A stretch of 64,000 nucleotides of DNA from Montifringilla adamsi (GCA_017590115.1 JAGGNK010012559.1:3393236-3457235), one strand, 5' to 3'; positions 46,704-58,335 are shown, counted from the stretch's first letter. A program made the numbers and translations. The notes: generated by a model not told the origin, from the sequence alone.

Positions 46704-48724
46704 TGCACCAGTGCAGAGCTAAACCCATTCCTTTCAATAAACAGGCTGTGGCAACTTTCATAGGTTTGCTGGGGAATGCTGTGCTGAATGTTTTCCTTTT
46801 GACAGTTTTCTTATTGCTCAGCTTCTCAGAGCTGGCAACAAACACTGCTTTTTATTTTCTGGGGTGGAATTGCGCTGCTAAAACCCGAAACACCAGAATT
46901 TGCCTTCAAAAGAAATGAGACATTTCATTTGCCCCTTATTAAGCTGTTGAACTGTGATTTTCCCTTTTTTAAATTGAAAGTACCAAAAGAAGAATTATTA
47001 AAATCCGTGAAACCATCGAGCAAAATGCACAATGAGGAAATCTTCAGCAACGTGTGGCTGCAGCAATGTTACATAAAGAGGTTTAATGGGCTCTGTGGGA
47101 ACAACATCAGAACGTCAGCAATTCCACTGTAGTGTATTTCAGCTCAGTTCCTCATTAAATGGGTTGCTCTGGGACTTTAACTTATTTTGGAAGTTATTAT
47201 GAATTGCAGGCCTACATTCTCTGGGTTTTTTTCTCTCCATTTCATACACAGTCCATGACTGCAGGGTCAGGGTTCGTGGTGGGTGATGAGACCTATCAGT
47301 GCAGATGTCAGACAATGTCAGAGCATCATCCCAAGAAGTTCCAGGGTGGTTGGTCTTTAAGCATTTTTAAGTGTTGATCACATTTTGGCTGAAGCACCCC
47401 AGAGAGCGCCAGCATTTTTTACACTGAGCAATCTAATGTTCAGCAACTGATACCAGTTCAGAGCCACTGGATGCTCTGGAGAGTGGAGATAAACAACTTG
47501 GAAAACAACTGGAAAGATATTAAGCAGAACTGTATTTTTTTTAAAACATTAATTTTTAAATGCTACTGAAATTAAAAGGAAAAATGCAGCACTATCAAAA
47601 TGTACACATTTCTGAAATGAGAAATCTTGTTCTAAAAATCCCAAAATTACTCATTAAAAATAATTTGTCAAACAAAGCAAAAGAGTTCCATCTTTAAGGC
47701 AGTCCATACTTTTGAGGTCAACTTCTAGCCAAATTCAACCTGGTTTTGCTTTTGCCTGGAAAGTTAGCCTGATATTAACTCAAGACAAAGTGTACTGCTG
47801 AGCTCTGAACAGAGATTAGAAGATCCATTTTCCTCTTCTCTCCTACGAATAACAGCGATTTTACTGCTTTGGAGCACATAACATCTGCTGAGATGACAAA
47901 GTTTTCACTTGGATAAAAATCTAAATTTAATCCTCGCCCTGAGCATTTCCTTTCAGCTCTGTGGGTCATGTGTGGGGGAAGCAGAACCAGCACAGCTCCT
48001 GGCACCAGCAGTGCCCGGCCTGTCCTGGAGCACAGCTCCACAGTTCTTTGCTCACACAGACCTGCTGCAAGTGAGCAAAGGAATTCTGAGCACAAATATA
48101 TCACAATAAAACCATTCCAGGGCTGTCAGGAGCACAATCAAGGACAAAGGACAGAGGAACATGAAGTCAGAAAATGCATAACCCCTCTGAGGTTCAGCAG
48201 CCCCACTGAGGCTGGGATTTGAGGACAAGCGGGTGGCAGTTTTGCCCCTGAGGTATAATAGTTTTATATTATAGTTGTTATACATCCAGAATAACCCTCC
48301 CCAGCTGCACAGAGCCTGGTCAGGGGGCTAGCCTGCATTTGCATGGAGATGTGCCTGGGTTGAGCAGCTGCTGAGCTCTGCAGAGCCCAGCACTGCCCAG
48401 CTCTGCTCCTGCTTGTCCCAGGGCTGCTCCTCAGGAACCCCCTCACCTGCCTGCCCAGGGACACCGTGCTTTAGAGGCAGGGGAGGAGCAGGGGACCCTG
48501 CAGCAGGGGCTACCTGCCCTCCTTGTCCCTCTTGTGGCACCTCTGAGCACCCAAAAGATCCGTGGTGAAGTTCCACCACGGAACGGGGCAGGGCCGCGCC
48601 TGTGACACCAGAGCTGGGCTGTGGGCAGGAATTCCAAATTCAGTTCATGAGCAGTAGAACGACAGGAATCTTAAAAGATCACAAGAATGGCCATACTGAC
48701 ATAGAGCAAAATATTCTGAAAAGT
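46704..48724. other. Unique DNA
   Basis: No element or gene recognised. 46920-47000 and 47500-47680 are AT-rich. An octamer ATTTGCAT lies at 48337-48344. Confidence 0.5.
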
Positions 48725-49105
48725 TGGGCAGAGCTCGAGGGGCTCAGCCTGGAGAAAAGGAGGCTCAGGGGGGACCTTCTGGCTCTGCACAGCTCCCTGA
48801 CAGGAGGGGACAGCTGGGGGGATGTTGAGCTCTGCTGCAGGGGACAAAGGACAGGATATGAGCAAATGGCCTCAAGCTGCACCATCAGAAGTTCAGCTTG
48901 GATACTGGGGACAATTTCTTCACCTAAAGGATTGTTAAGCCCTGGCACAGATTGCCCAGGGCAGTGGTGGAGCCCCATCCCTTGAGGGATTTAGGACCTG
49001 TGGATGTGGCACTAGGGGATGTGTGTTAGTGGTGGCCTTGGCAGTGCAGGGGGAATGGTTGGACTCAGTCTTGGGTGGTTTTTCCAACCAAACAACCTTC
49101 TAGCT
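48725..49105 (+). mobile_element. CR1 LINE 3' fragment, about 380 bp
   Basis: Reads GGGCTCAGCCTGGAGAAAAG, GAGGCTCAGGGGGGACCTTC, TGGCACAGATTGCCCAGGGC, TGTGGATGTGGCACTAGGGG and ends TTTTCCAACCAAACAACCTTCT. The left edge is approximate. It belongs to the same subfamily as the copy at 45950. Confidence 0.93.
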
Positions 49106-49565
49106 GATCTACATGGCAGAGAGGAGCAGCCTGAGCCAGAGCTGCTCCTCTGAGCTTTCCTGGGCAGCCAGCTGGAAGGTGCTGCTCTAGCAGCCACAAG
49201 CAGTGGCCCAAAAATCTGGAATCCCAGTTTTTCCCTGGAATCACAGCTCCAGCAGAGTCTCACCCTGAGCTGCAGAGCTCCCACCCAGGAGCACTGGCCA
49301 GGATTGCTGCAGCAGGCAGCCGAGGCCTGTGGAGCTGCACAGCCAGGCTTTGTTCAGTGATTCATTATTCCAAAGTGCTGAATAATTCAGCACTCAGGAT
49401 TAAGGGCATATGCCACTGAAACATTCCATATGGAGCACGAATCCCTCAGGAGCTGCTCTCTCCAAAGGCACCAGCACATCTCCCCATGCACTGTGCTGAG
49501 GGCAGGGGCTCCTTGGCAGTGTCACAGCCCAGACACCCTGGGCTCTCTGGGCTCCTTTGCCACCC
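49106..49565. other. Unique spacer with a perfect 21-bp palindrome
   Basis: Apart from the palindrome at 49374-49394, nothing recognised. Confidence 0.5.
49374..49394. repeat. Perfect 21-bp palindrome
   Basis: AGTGCTGAAT at 49374-49383, a single central A, then ATTCAGCACT at 49385-49394, the exact reverse complement. Not in a recognised transposon. With only one unpaired base it could extrude as a cruciform or be a dyad-symmetric protein-binding site. Confidence 0.85.
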
Positions 49566-49570
49566 CAGGG

Positions 49571-50131
49571 TGCGTTGGAATCCAAAACGCAGGGAAATCT
49601 CAGAACTTTGGGGCTGTAAGCCAAAGCTTAGAATTAAACCCAGGATTTGATCTGAGACCTTGGAAAAGGCTCCCAAACTGAGGTGCTAGAAGCGAGAATG
49701 TGGATTTGTAGTTTACAGCAGAGACACATTAAGCTTAGTAAAGTTTAGAGTTTTAGAGTTTAAGATGTAGAAAAAAATAAAAGTAGTTACAGAGGTAAAC
49801 AAGAAAATTAGAATGCAGTACTGTATGTTTGTGTGTCATAACATGATTGGCTAAGAAAGCTTACACTGTAGCATGGGTCCATAAGGCAGAATATTTAAGG
49901 GTTGAGTCAAAAGCATAAATGTCCTTGTTAGGAATGGTTTATTGGTCAATAAATCCTTAAAAGGTCTTGTAACCAAGGGTCTTGTGACATTCTGAACTGT
50001 GCTGTAACAATGTGAGCCGAGCTCACCCTTCCTGCCTATGTAGAAGATAAGAAAATAAACCACATCACCAAAAACAATTCAGAGGTCCCCTCATGAATTC
50101 CTTCAAAATTTCCCCCAAAAGTGAATTATCA
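49571..50131 (+). mobile_element. Solo LTR, family C, with CAGGG target-site duplication
   Basis: Begins TGCGTTGGAATCC and ends AATTATCA, with TG...CA termini. Directly flanked by CAGGG on both sides (49566-49570 and 50132-50136), a perfect 5-bp duplication, the length typical of class III (ERVL-like) retroviruses. Plus-strand sense is supported by an AT-rich AATATTTAAGGG near 49890 and AATAAA-type signals near 49950 and 50053. It is unrelated to subfamilies A and B. The family name is unknown to me. Confidence 0.85.
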
Positions 50132-50136
50132 CAGGG

Positions 50137-51877
50137 TAGAGCGACAGGGCAGGCTCTAGAAAGGTGGGAATGCAAAGGGATGGAGGGGAAGAAGTGTCCT
50201 CTCCCACCCCTCCTGCCCAAAACAGCAGAGGGACAGGTGTCAGCCAGCAAAGCTCCAGCCTCACCACCCTGGAACTCTGGCCAGGGCAGCACAGCCTCGC
50301 ACAGGACCCACTCAGACAAATTCATCTCCTCATGACTTAAGTTTCCTGCAGCCTTTTTGTGGAGGCGACTTTATTCTCTTCACTCCCTTCTGCAGACAGA
50401 TTCCTGCCCACCAGCCAGGAAACTTCTTTGAGCAGAGGCAGTTCTGGCCAGGCTGCTCTCACAGCTGTCCAAAGGCAGCCCCACATCAGTGACACACTCA
50501 CGAACCACAGCCCAAAAACGGCTGCGTGGGCAGCTCCTGGGAGAATCTGAACATTGCATCAGCCCTTCCTTGTCCTGGAGGGATTTTTTGAGAGAAAAAG
50601 GCTCTCTCCTGGAACACACAGCCCCTGCTCCTAGGCATGCTGAGCAGCCAGGGCTGCAGTGACCTATCAACTCAGACAGAACCAGTCCTGGCATCCTCCC
50701 ATATTTCAATCAATAACAGAACAGAAGGTGATATCCAATCCAGAAGATAAAAATCTCACTAAATTAAATTAAGTTGTACAATGTAATCAACATTCATTAA
50801 GCCAATTTAGTCAAGCAATGACCTCAGCAGCTTTCACTTAATCATATCCTTAAATGTCAAATCCACATGCAGATCTTGTAGAAGTCCTTTCCAATTACAT
50901 CTTATTAAAAACTTGGAATAAATTAATGTAGCTGGAGTGGTCTGTGTGCAGTGAGCACAAATACAGCTGTGAGGGGCAGTGCCACACCCCCACCTGCACG
51001 GGGTAATTACAGGTACCCTTGTACCCAGCTCACAGACACACATCAAGACTCATTTCTCCCTCTGGAATCACACAGAAGTGGTTGCAAGGATTCTCCATGA
51101 CCTGCTGCCTGGTGGCCTCCATAACTTTTCTGTGGCCACACTCCTGCCAGCTCTCTCCAGTGACACTTGTCACTGTGGTCAATATTGCACCATCCTGTTT
51201 CCTTCTGCATTTACTGCCACCCCACCTGTGAATCCCACCCAGAGGGCTGTGAAAACCCCTCACAGAAATAGAATTTCTGTCTATGTTATTGTCTGTGTAA
51301 GAAACATGCTTTTCAGCTGCACAAAGCCCCGTGCAGCTGGGGATTCCTGCCAGGTTCCCTCTGCATGGAGCAATTCCACACCAAAGCTCTGCCAGTGTTA
51401 CTGCAGTGCCTCAGGACAGCCACCCTCCTGCAAGGCACACAGCAGCACAGAGAGCACAAAACAGCCACTTTATTCTTCCTGACCCTTTATTTCAGGTGGT
51501 TGCAGGGCCAAACAGGCTGACAGGTAAACACTGGAGCTGTCTCCACGGTGTCACACCAGAGATCAGCAGCACCACAGCTGAGAGGGCTTGGCCTGACCCC
51601 GGCTGTTGGACACTGAACCCCCCTGACCCCAGCTGTGCCACACCTGGAGAAACCTGGCAAAGGGCACACGGGCCCAGGAAGGCTAAGAGAGGGAGAAAAA
51701 CAATAATAAAGAAGAAAATTTGTAATAACAGCAAGGGAAAGAAGAAAACCAAAATGGTGGAAATGCAGAAAGCCCAGTGGTTTTTGGGAAGATGAGCAGA
51801 AATTCACTGATGTCACTAGACCTTTGCACTCTCTGCTGCCCCAGTGGGCCACTCCTGGTGCCAAGTGTATCTGGCTC
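50137..51877. other. Unique noncoding DNA
   Basis: No element or gene recognised. 50700-50940 is AT-rich. The reading frame at 50979-51482 has no recognisable domain. Confidence 0.5.
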
Positions 51878-52319
51878 TGAGGCTTCAGGATTTTAGCTTT
51901 TATATTCTTTATATATTTGTAATCCTGCAGTTCTTTAGCGTATAACTCCAAACTCCACACACAGTGTGAGCTGCTGCTTTCCCATTTTGGGCAGGCACAA
52001 CAATTCCTCTCCAGGCCTGGCAATCAAGGACACCTCACTGCCTCGGGCCTGAGAGATGGAAACAAAAGTGAGTTGGGGGGAGCAAACTGGGGGTCAACGA
52101 CTTCATTAGCTGAAGCTGGAATTGGAAGATGAATCCCCAATATGCAAATGGCCCAAACTTATAAAAGTGTGAAACCTGTGACCCATTGTCCATTTTGGGT
52201 GCAGCCCCTGGGGGCTTTGTCTGCCTGAAATGTACCTGAAGGCCTTCAATAAATAGAACTGCTTTTTATTCCCTTGATTTCGCCTTGCCTCTGTTTTCAT
52301 GTAGCCAGAAAAGGCATCA
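51878..52319 (+). mobile_element. Solo LTR, subfamily A (copy A3), plus-strand sense
   Basis: Begins TGAGGCT (diverged TGATGCC) and ends GGCATCA. All expected signals are intact in sense: octamer ATGCAAAT (52142-52149), TATA box TTATAAAAG (52159-52167) and AATAAA (52248-52253), so the octamer-to-TATA gap is 9 nt and TATA-to-poly(A) about 80 nt. It is the only member of the A/B set on the plus strand. The minus-strand frame at 51487-52023 that crosses it is an artefact. Confidence 0.92.
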
Positions 52320-53867
52320 TCTGTCCCCAGAGGAGCAGCAGGACAGGGCTGGCAGTGGGGACACACCCACACAGGAGCTGGCACTGCACCAGGACACCCA
52401 GGGCAGCAGCAGGGCAAGGTCACACATGCTCCTTGCACCACAGCTCACAGTCCTGGCACCTTTCCTGCCTCCTGGGAAGCAGGGACAGGGCTGTGGAAGT
52501 GCCAGGGATCCAGAATGAATTGCTCTACCAGTGCCAAGCAGCCTCAGCAGATGTTCCTGGTGTCAGCAGGATGCTCCAGACCCCCATTTTTATCCCTGGA
52601 ATGAACACTGGGAACACATCTTTGCGGTTTCACCTTCTTACAACCTCACACATCTCCAAGAATAAATTTTCTGGCCTTGCCACTGCAGAAAAGTATCACT
52701 AACATTATGGCTAATGTTATTTGTGGAGCACTCCCTCAAACACAGCCAGGAGATGAAAAAGCCAAACGAGGGTAGTGGGTCAGCAGGCGAGCTGTGCTCT
52801 GTACCAGAAATCTCTGTGCTTAATTTATCAGATTTCTCATAAAAAATCTCCCTCACCTGGGGAGTAAATCTGCTATAATGTATCACACCTACTGCTAACT
52901 CACAGAACTGAAAATCTCATTTCATGGGCCCCAGGTTTACCCGATTACAATTCCACTGTGGAGAGTTTCTTAAAGCAATACAAGCTGATAATGAAATAGT
53001 TGCTGGTAGAGCAGCATTCCTGTACCTGCCCCTGGCCCTGGGAAGGGCACAACCCCCACGAGCCTGCCTGGCTGGCACTGCAGAGCCCAGGGAAGGGGCA
53101 GACACAGCCACCCTCCTGCAGCTCAGGCTGGGCAGATTTCCACTGGCGTGCTTATCTAAAGGGAAAAGCATTTCCTTCAACGATAGCTCTGAATTTATGA
53201 TCAAGTCAAGATGTCAAGATTGCTGAGACACCCTTTTAAGGCAGATGTAAATTGTTTAGACAATAAGAAATGACAGCTTCTGCTGGAGCTTATAGGGGGA
53301 ATCCAGGCTGGAGTGCAGATTTATGACTTTGCATGTAGGAGACCACTGAATGCATATTCTTCACAGGGAAGTGAGCATCTCCAAAGCCACACATTTGGTT
53401 GTTTCTTTGTACTCATGCTTCAATTTGCTTAAAAGCAGGAATTTAGGTCTCTTCTGTAGCAGAAATTTAAGTCTCTTCTGTGTTGCTCTTGCTTCAGGGC
53501 TGCTCAGAAGCACTGATGGCCAAGTTACTGCTGGAGAGGGACCCGGCACATCCATGGAATTCACAGCCTCTCCCTCATGCTCACCCCTCTGCCTGCACCC
53601 ACCTGCTCCCAGTGCTCTCCTTCACTGCACGAGGCTTGTGCAGCATGAGGCACCTCTGGGCATTGGCACAAAGGCAGAAATTCTGCCCAGAAGTAGCTCT
53701 GGATGACAGCCCTGATTCCTCCCTGTGGGACTGAGCAGGGGCTTGGGTGGATTTTATGTGTGTGGGTGTTGTCTAGAGCAGGGAAGTTTTGCCCACTTGG
53801 AAATAACAGGATCTGACTTTTCACAGGTAAATTCACCCAAGCTGAGCTGAAAGAAGTGGAGCAAACA
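52320..53867. other. Unique DNA with a 24-bp tandem duplication
   Basis: No gene or mobile element recognised. See the short duplication at 53434-53481. Confidence 0.5.
53434..53481 (+). repeat. 24-bp tandem duplication (two copies, two mismatches)
   Basis: AGCAGGAATTTAGGTCTC... (53434-53457) is followed directly by AGCAGAAATTTAAGTCTC... (53458-53481), both ending TTCTGT. Reverse-complement frames show the repeated peptide KRLKFLLQKRPKFLL. Confidence 0.92.
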
Positions 53868-54212
53868 CAATCACAGAATAGTTGGGGTTGGAAGGAACCC
53901 CTGGAGATCATCCCATCCAATCCCCTGCCAAGACACAACCACAGGAACCCAGAGCAGGTATCCAGGGGTTGGAATATCTCTGGAAAAGGAGACTCCATGT
54001 CTTCCCAGGACACCTGTTCCAGTGCTCAGCCACACTCCATGCAAAGAAGCTCTTCCTCATGTTCAATGAAATGAGATGAAATGTTGTATTTTTGTTTATA
54101 GCCATTGCTCCTCATCCTGTCACTGGCACCACTGAAAAGAGTCTGGCACCATCCTCTTGGCACCCTGTGGAGATATTTGTATGGATTGATGGGATTCCCT
54201 CTCTCCAGCATC
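53868..54212 (-). mobile_element. CR1 LINE 3' fragment, about 345 bp
   Basis: Starts ACAATCACAGAATAGTTGGG, then AAGGAACCCCTGGAGATCAT, TTCCAGTGCTCAGCCACACT and AGAGTCTGGCACCATCCTC. A different CR1 subfamily from the GACACC...GGGATCC type, as shown by the CCTGTTCCAGTGC and CACTGGCACCACTGAAAAGAG blocks. It ends around CCCTCTCTCCAG. Confidence 0.93.
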
Positions 54213-57200
54213 AACTCAGCATTTCTGAAAACACAACCCTAAGTGCCCTTCCTGAAATCCAACTGGGTTGTCTGAAAGCCTCCCTGTGGAATGTTGCTCA
54301 CAGCCCAGTTTTTCAATTTCTGCTCACACACAAAACCTGAAACCTCTGGCTTGCCTGTAACAAAACTCACTTTATTTAGAGCCATGCAACCAAAACAGAA
54401 TCAAATTCATCAACCAAATCTCATCATATGGAAAGGAGAGTGATAAAGCCTCAATTGCAATCGACTGAATTTTGAATTAAGCAATCAACTGATTAATTAC
54501 TTGACTTTTGTCTAATAAAGCAAAATGTAAATGACACTGGCACAAGAGTTACATTCCATCCCTGTAGCTCCTGCTTTCCTTTGTTGCATGATATGGGAAT
54601 CCGCTGGAATTACAGATGACTGAAGAGATGTGTGGCTCTGTCAGAAAATGTCCAGTTATCCCAGACTGCCATTAGTTTTTCTTGCCATGCAACGTGTTGC
54701 AAAAGAGGGAAGAGCTGTTTATGTATACAGGCAAGTATTCTGCATCCCTATGCAATAAATAGCAAGTGCCAGGTTATTCTGTCAGTTCTGGCATCCTCTA
54801 TCAGCAGTTAAGTAGATACAATCCATTGTACCTTTCAGATTGATTTCACACTGATGAATGTGAGATTGTCAGGTTGATCAGTCCTCCCAAATACATTAAT
54901 CCACTCTGAGGTCATCCTGAGCTCATTTAAAATATTCTTCCTCTGTCCTGTGATACTTCTGATAAATGGCCAGTGGAAGACAGAGTCTCCTCTGCAGGAT
55001 GTCAGGGCCAAACGTGAAGGCTGTCAAAAAATCAGCATTAAAACCTGCTCAATGTGCTGTTTTCCAAAAATCCTTTAAATGGCACAGTGTGTTTGCTGAC
55101 ATTAATCACGGGTGACATTCTAGGGAGGGCTGAGTGTGCATGTCAAGAGAAACTTCTCCCGATCCCAAAGACATGAATCACCTGGAAAGCAACTGTTTTT
55201 ATCTCTAGCTGCTAAAAACCCATCACTTCTGTGCCTTTTACTGCCTCAAAGCCCTTCAATCCTTCACTTCCCTGCAGTGACCTGGGAGGGTGAGCACCAG
55301 CAGCACATTTCCAAGGATCCAGGAATTCCACTGCCAGGAAATGCCCAAGAGCAGCCCCTCAGCTACAGCCAGAGGGGAAACACATCCCAACAATCCCATC
55401 AGAAAAAGGAGTTCTAATTTTAGAAATCAGAAAAATTAATGGCTGCAGGCCTCTGTAATCTCCACATCAGCACAACAAGATGCTTAGTCAATAAAATAGT
55501 TCAGCTAAGTGATCTCAGCATGTAATTCCATACGGATTTTTTTTCAGGGGGAAATGCTATCATTTTCCATTTCAGTTTAATGAATCATGTGAATTATAGT
55601 AACATTACAAATGGTTCTCTCTGCAGCCTATTAGTTTGTTTCTGTATGGTTCTAATGGAAGACATGCTTCATTTCCATCCTAGCTTGCCCTCAAGCCATT
55701 ACAAATAAATTGTATTATCATAAGCAGTTACCTTTTAAAATGATCTTATCAAAAGAAAGTCTTTTGCATTGTTGAGGAGTGTTTATTACCATTTTGGGCA
55801 AAGTGCTGCAGGCACTTCACTCTTTTTATAAATATAAATAATTGTAGCAAAGAGACCAAGAGGCTGGAACTGCCTGGGCACCCTCCAGGCACAGGGATGA
55901 ACATCTCCAGAGCACTGGTGCTCCCATCAGCAGCAAACTGAATCCTTCACAGGTTCACAGAGTTTAAGGCCATGAGACAGTTCAATTATTTACTCTGAAC
56001 TCCTGCACACCCCAGGCTGCTGCAGTTCACCCACCTGCCCTTCCAGTGAAACCAGCCAGCAGTGCCCCAGAGGAGCTCCCTGAGGATCAGCCTGCCTGGG
56101 CTCAGACACAGCAGGAGAAGTGGGACTGACCCTTCCAGATGGTGCTCACCCAAGTGAGGGATCACACTCGTGGTTCTCCAGACTTTTTTCTTGACGCAGT
56201 CCTGAAGCATCACAAGTTTTTTCTATTTTTACTGACTCCTGTCACAATTTCACAGGAGGACAGACATTTTGGCTATAAATAACTATACACAGCTATACAT
56301 ATCCATGCAGGAAAGAGTAACTACCCTCACAGGGAAGAATTTCAAGCAAATCCCTGCTCAACTTTCTTAAAGAGCCCCAGTATCAGGCACCCTGTGCTCC
56401 CCAGCCATGACAAGGCCATGCTTCACTTGGTTCATCAGTGGAAAGCTTTTGCAGAAGATTAATTAAACCTCTATTCCTTGCTGTTTAACACCATTTCTTC
56501 TAGCCCAGACTAGAACACACAAGAGAATTTCCACCCTCTATAGTTTGAGGAGTCTTTCGGGTTTGTTTGGGGTTTTTTTTGCACATTTGAAGAACATTCC
56601 AGTCAATCTTTTCTAGGTTGAGCAACAGCAATATCCTTGAACTTTATATATAAATCAGCATTATGTCCCTCTGTAGGAGGGGGGTCAGAGGGCATCAGAT
56701 ACCTTAGTAACTTTTAATGTAAGCTAAATCTAAAAAGGAAAAGTAAAATCCCTGAGTTTTCTGAAGCCTACCAGGACTCTTGGCTGGAGAATGCCAGAAA
56801 AACACCAGAATCTTGATGGTTTTCAATGCAGCATCTTTGATTTCAATGAAGCACATCAAACACAGCCTAAACACTGCTCCAAATCAGCAAATAATGGTCT
56901 GGGCAAGAATGTCAACAACAGAAGAACCACATCTAGGTGAAAATGAATGCCTTGATGGAGTGTTCCACTTCAGAACACTTCATTTTGCCCTCTGCTCTCC
57001 AGGTCACTAACTGCAGGAAGCCTCCATCTATTCAGCATCCTCTACCAAAAGTTTGTCATATGAATAAATGATACATATTCATAGTCCAGCTGCTACTTGG
57101 ATGGTCAGAGCCTGCCTAGATGAGCAGCACTGACAAAACCACCAGGTAGCTCAGTCACCGTGCTTCTCAGTAATAAAAATGCAAATAAAATAGGAAGTAA

Positions 57201-57519
57201 GGATTCCTGCTACCACCATGAAAAATTAAAGTGCTGTCAATTTAATGCAGTTTTGCTTTTCCAGTAAAATAGCATCTGTTCTCCCACACTGAACAGTAAT
57301 AACAGCCTGCAAGGCACAAGGTCTAAAGCTTCTAATGACACGTTATAAGCCCACTTTCGCTGTGCCCACCTTGGGAAAGACATTCTTTTATAAAAAGGGA
57401 AAGAAAAGAAATACACCTGGGAAAGAAATACATTAATTACAGAGCTCTCTCTCATAAGCTCTGACACTGGATAGGGATGACAGAATTTACACTGTTATTT
57501 CTCTCCAAGGTGCAGAAAA
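54213..57519. other. Unique DNA, long AT-rich candidate noncoding elements
   Basis: No transposon or gene recognised over 3.3 kb, the second longest element-poor stretch in this half. 54360-55130 and 55430-55860 are AT-rich with TTAATTACTTGAC, AATGAATCATGTGAATTATAG and CCATTACAAATAAATTG, typical of vertebrate enhancer DNA. 56315-56350 has a CR1-like TACCCTCACAGGGAAGAATTTC that is too short to call. Conservation needs alignment. Confidence 0.45.
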
Positions 57520-57754
57520 TCACAGAATCATTAAGGTTGGAAAAGCCCTCCAAGAGCATTGAGTCCAAGCTGTGCCTGATGCCTGATCTCCAGCCCAGAG
57601 TGCCACGTCCAGGTGTTCCTTGGGCACCTCCAGGGCTGGGGACTCCAAATCTCCAATGTCTGACCACCCTTTCCATGGGGAAATTCCTGCTGGTGCCCAG
57701 CCTGACCCTGCCCTGGCACAGCTTGAGGCCGTTCCCTCTCCTCCTGTTCCCTGG
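57520..57754 (-). mobile_element. CR1 LINE 3' fragment, left part, interrupted by an LTR
   Basis: Starts AATCACAGAATCATTAAGGT and continues TTGAGTCCAAGCTGTGCCTG, TCCTTGGGCACCTCCAGGGC and CCTGTTCCCTGG, where an LTR begins. The rest of the CR1 resumes at 58199. Confidence 0.95.
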
Positions 57755-58198
57755 TGATTCCTTTCTGGGGCTACCTAAAACAGAGGCCAGACAAAATCAA
57801 GGGAATAAAAAGCAATTCTATTTATTGAAGGCACTTCAGGTACATTTAGGGCAGACAAATCTCCCCTGGAGTACACCCAAAATGGACAATGGGTCACAGG
57901 TTTCACACTTTTATAAGTTTGGGCCATTTGCATACTGGGGGTTCATCTTCCAATTCCAGCTTCAGCTAATGAAGTCATTGACCCCAAGTTTGCTCCCCCC
58001 AACTCACTTTTGTTTCCATCTCTCAGGGCCTGAGGCAGTGAGGTGTCCTTGATTGCCAGGCCTGGAGAGGAATTGTTGTGTCTGCCCAAAATGGGAAAGC
58101 AGCAGCTCACACTGTGAGTGGAGTTTGGAGTTATGCACTAAAGAACTGCAGGATTACCAATATATGAAGAATATAAAAGCTAAAATCTTAAGGCATCA
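57755..58198 (-). mobile_element. Solo LTR, subfamily A (copy A4), inserted in a CR1
   Basis: Begins TGATTCC and ends GGCATCA. In minus-strand sense it has an octamer (ATTTGCAT on plus, 57926-57933), TATA (CTTTTATAAG, 57908-57917) and AATAAA (TTTATT 57831-57836). The CR1 on both sides is one copy, so this LTR inserted after that CR1. I see no perfect target duplication (CTGG before, ATGA after). Confidence 0.93.
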
Positions 58199-58335
58199 AT
58201 GAGAGCAGAGCCTGACCCCCCCCAGCTGTCCCCTCCTGTCAGGGAGTTGTGCAGAACCAGAAGGTCCCACCTGAGCCCCCTTTTCTCCAGGCTGAGCCCC
58301 TTCCCCAGCTCCCTCAGCCGCTCCCCGCGGCACAG
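58199..58335 (-). mobile_element. CR1 LINE fragment, right part of the interrupted copy
   Basis: Reads GAGCAGAGCCTGACCCCCCC, AGCTGTCCCCTCCTGTCAGG, TTTTCTCCAGGCTGAGCCCC and CTCAGCCGCTCCCCGCGGC, the more 5' part of the same antisense CR1. Homology ends before TTTTGATATTGATG. Confidence 0.93.

Noticed and set aside
46394..46918. 174-codon frame with a hydrophobic C-terminal stretch
   Set aside because: No recognisable family; it contains an old tandem repeat, lies in noncoding surroundings, and has no evident splice or promoter context.
51487..52023. 178-codon minus-strand frame with cysteine-rich start, similar to frames at 23102-23470
   Set aside because: The shared peptide comes from homologous LTR sequence in the U3 region, read antisense to the LTR; not a retroviral or host protein.
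56315..56350. Possible CR1 remnant (TACCCTCACAGGGAAGAATTTC)
   Set aside because: Resembles the antisense CR1 'CCACCCTCACAG.AAGAATTTC' block, but nothing on either side continues the match.
57477..58052. 191-codon plus-strand frame
   Set aside because: It reads antisense through CR1 and then through the LTR at 57755; it is a chance fusion of repeats.
22796..58198. A full-length provirus between neighbouring same-strand LTRs
   Set aside because: The intervals between LTRs hold unique DNA and CR1 copies; I see no gag, protease, polymerase or envelope similarity, so all are read as solo LTRs.
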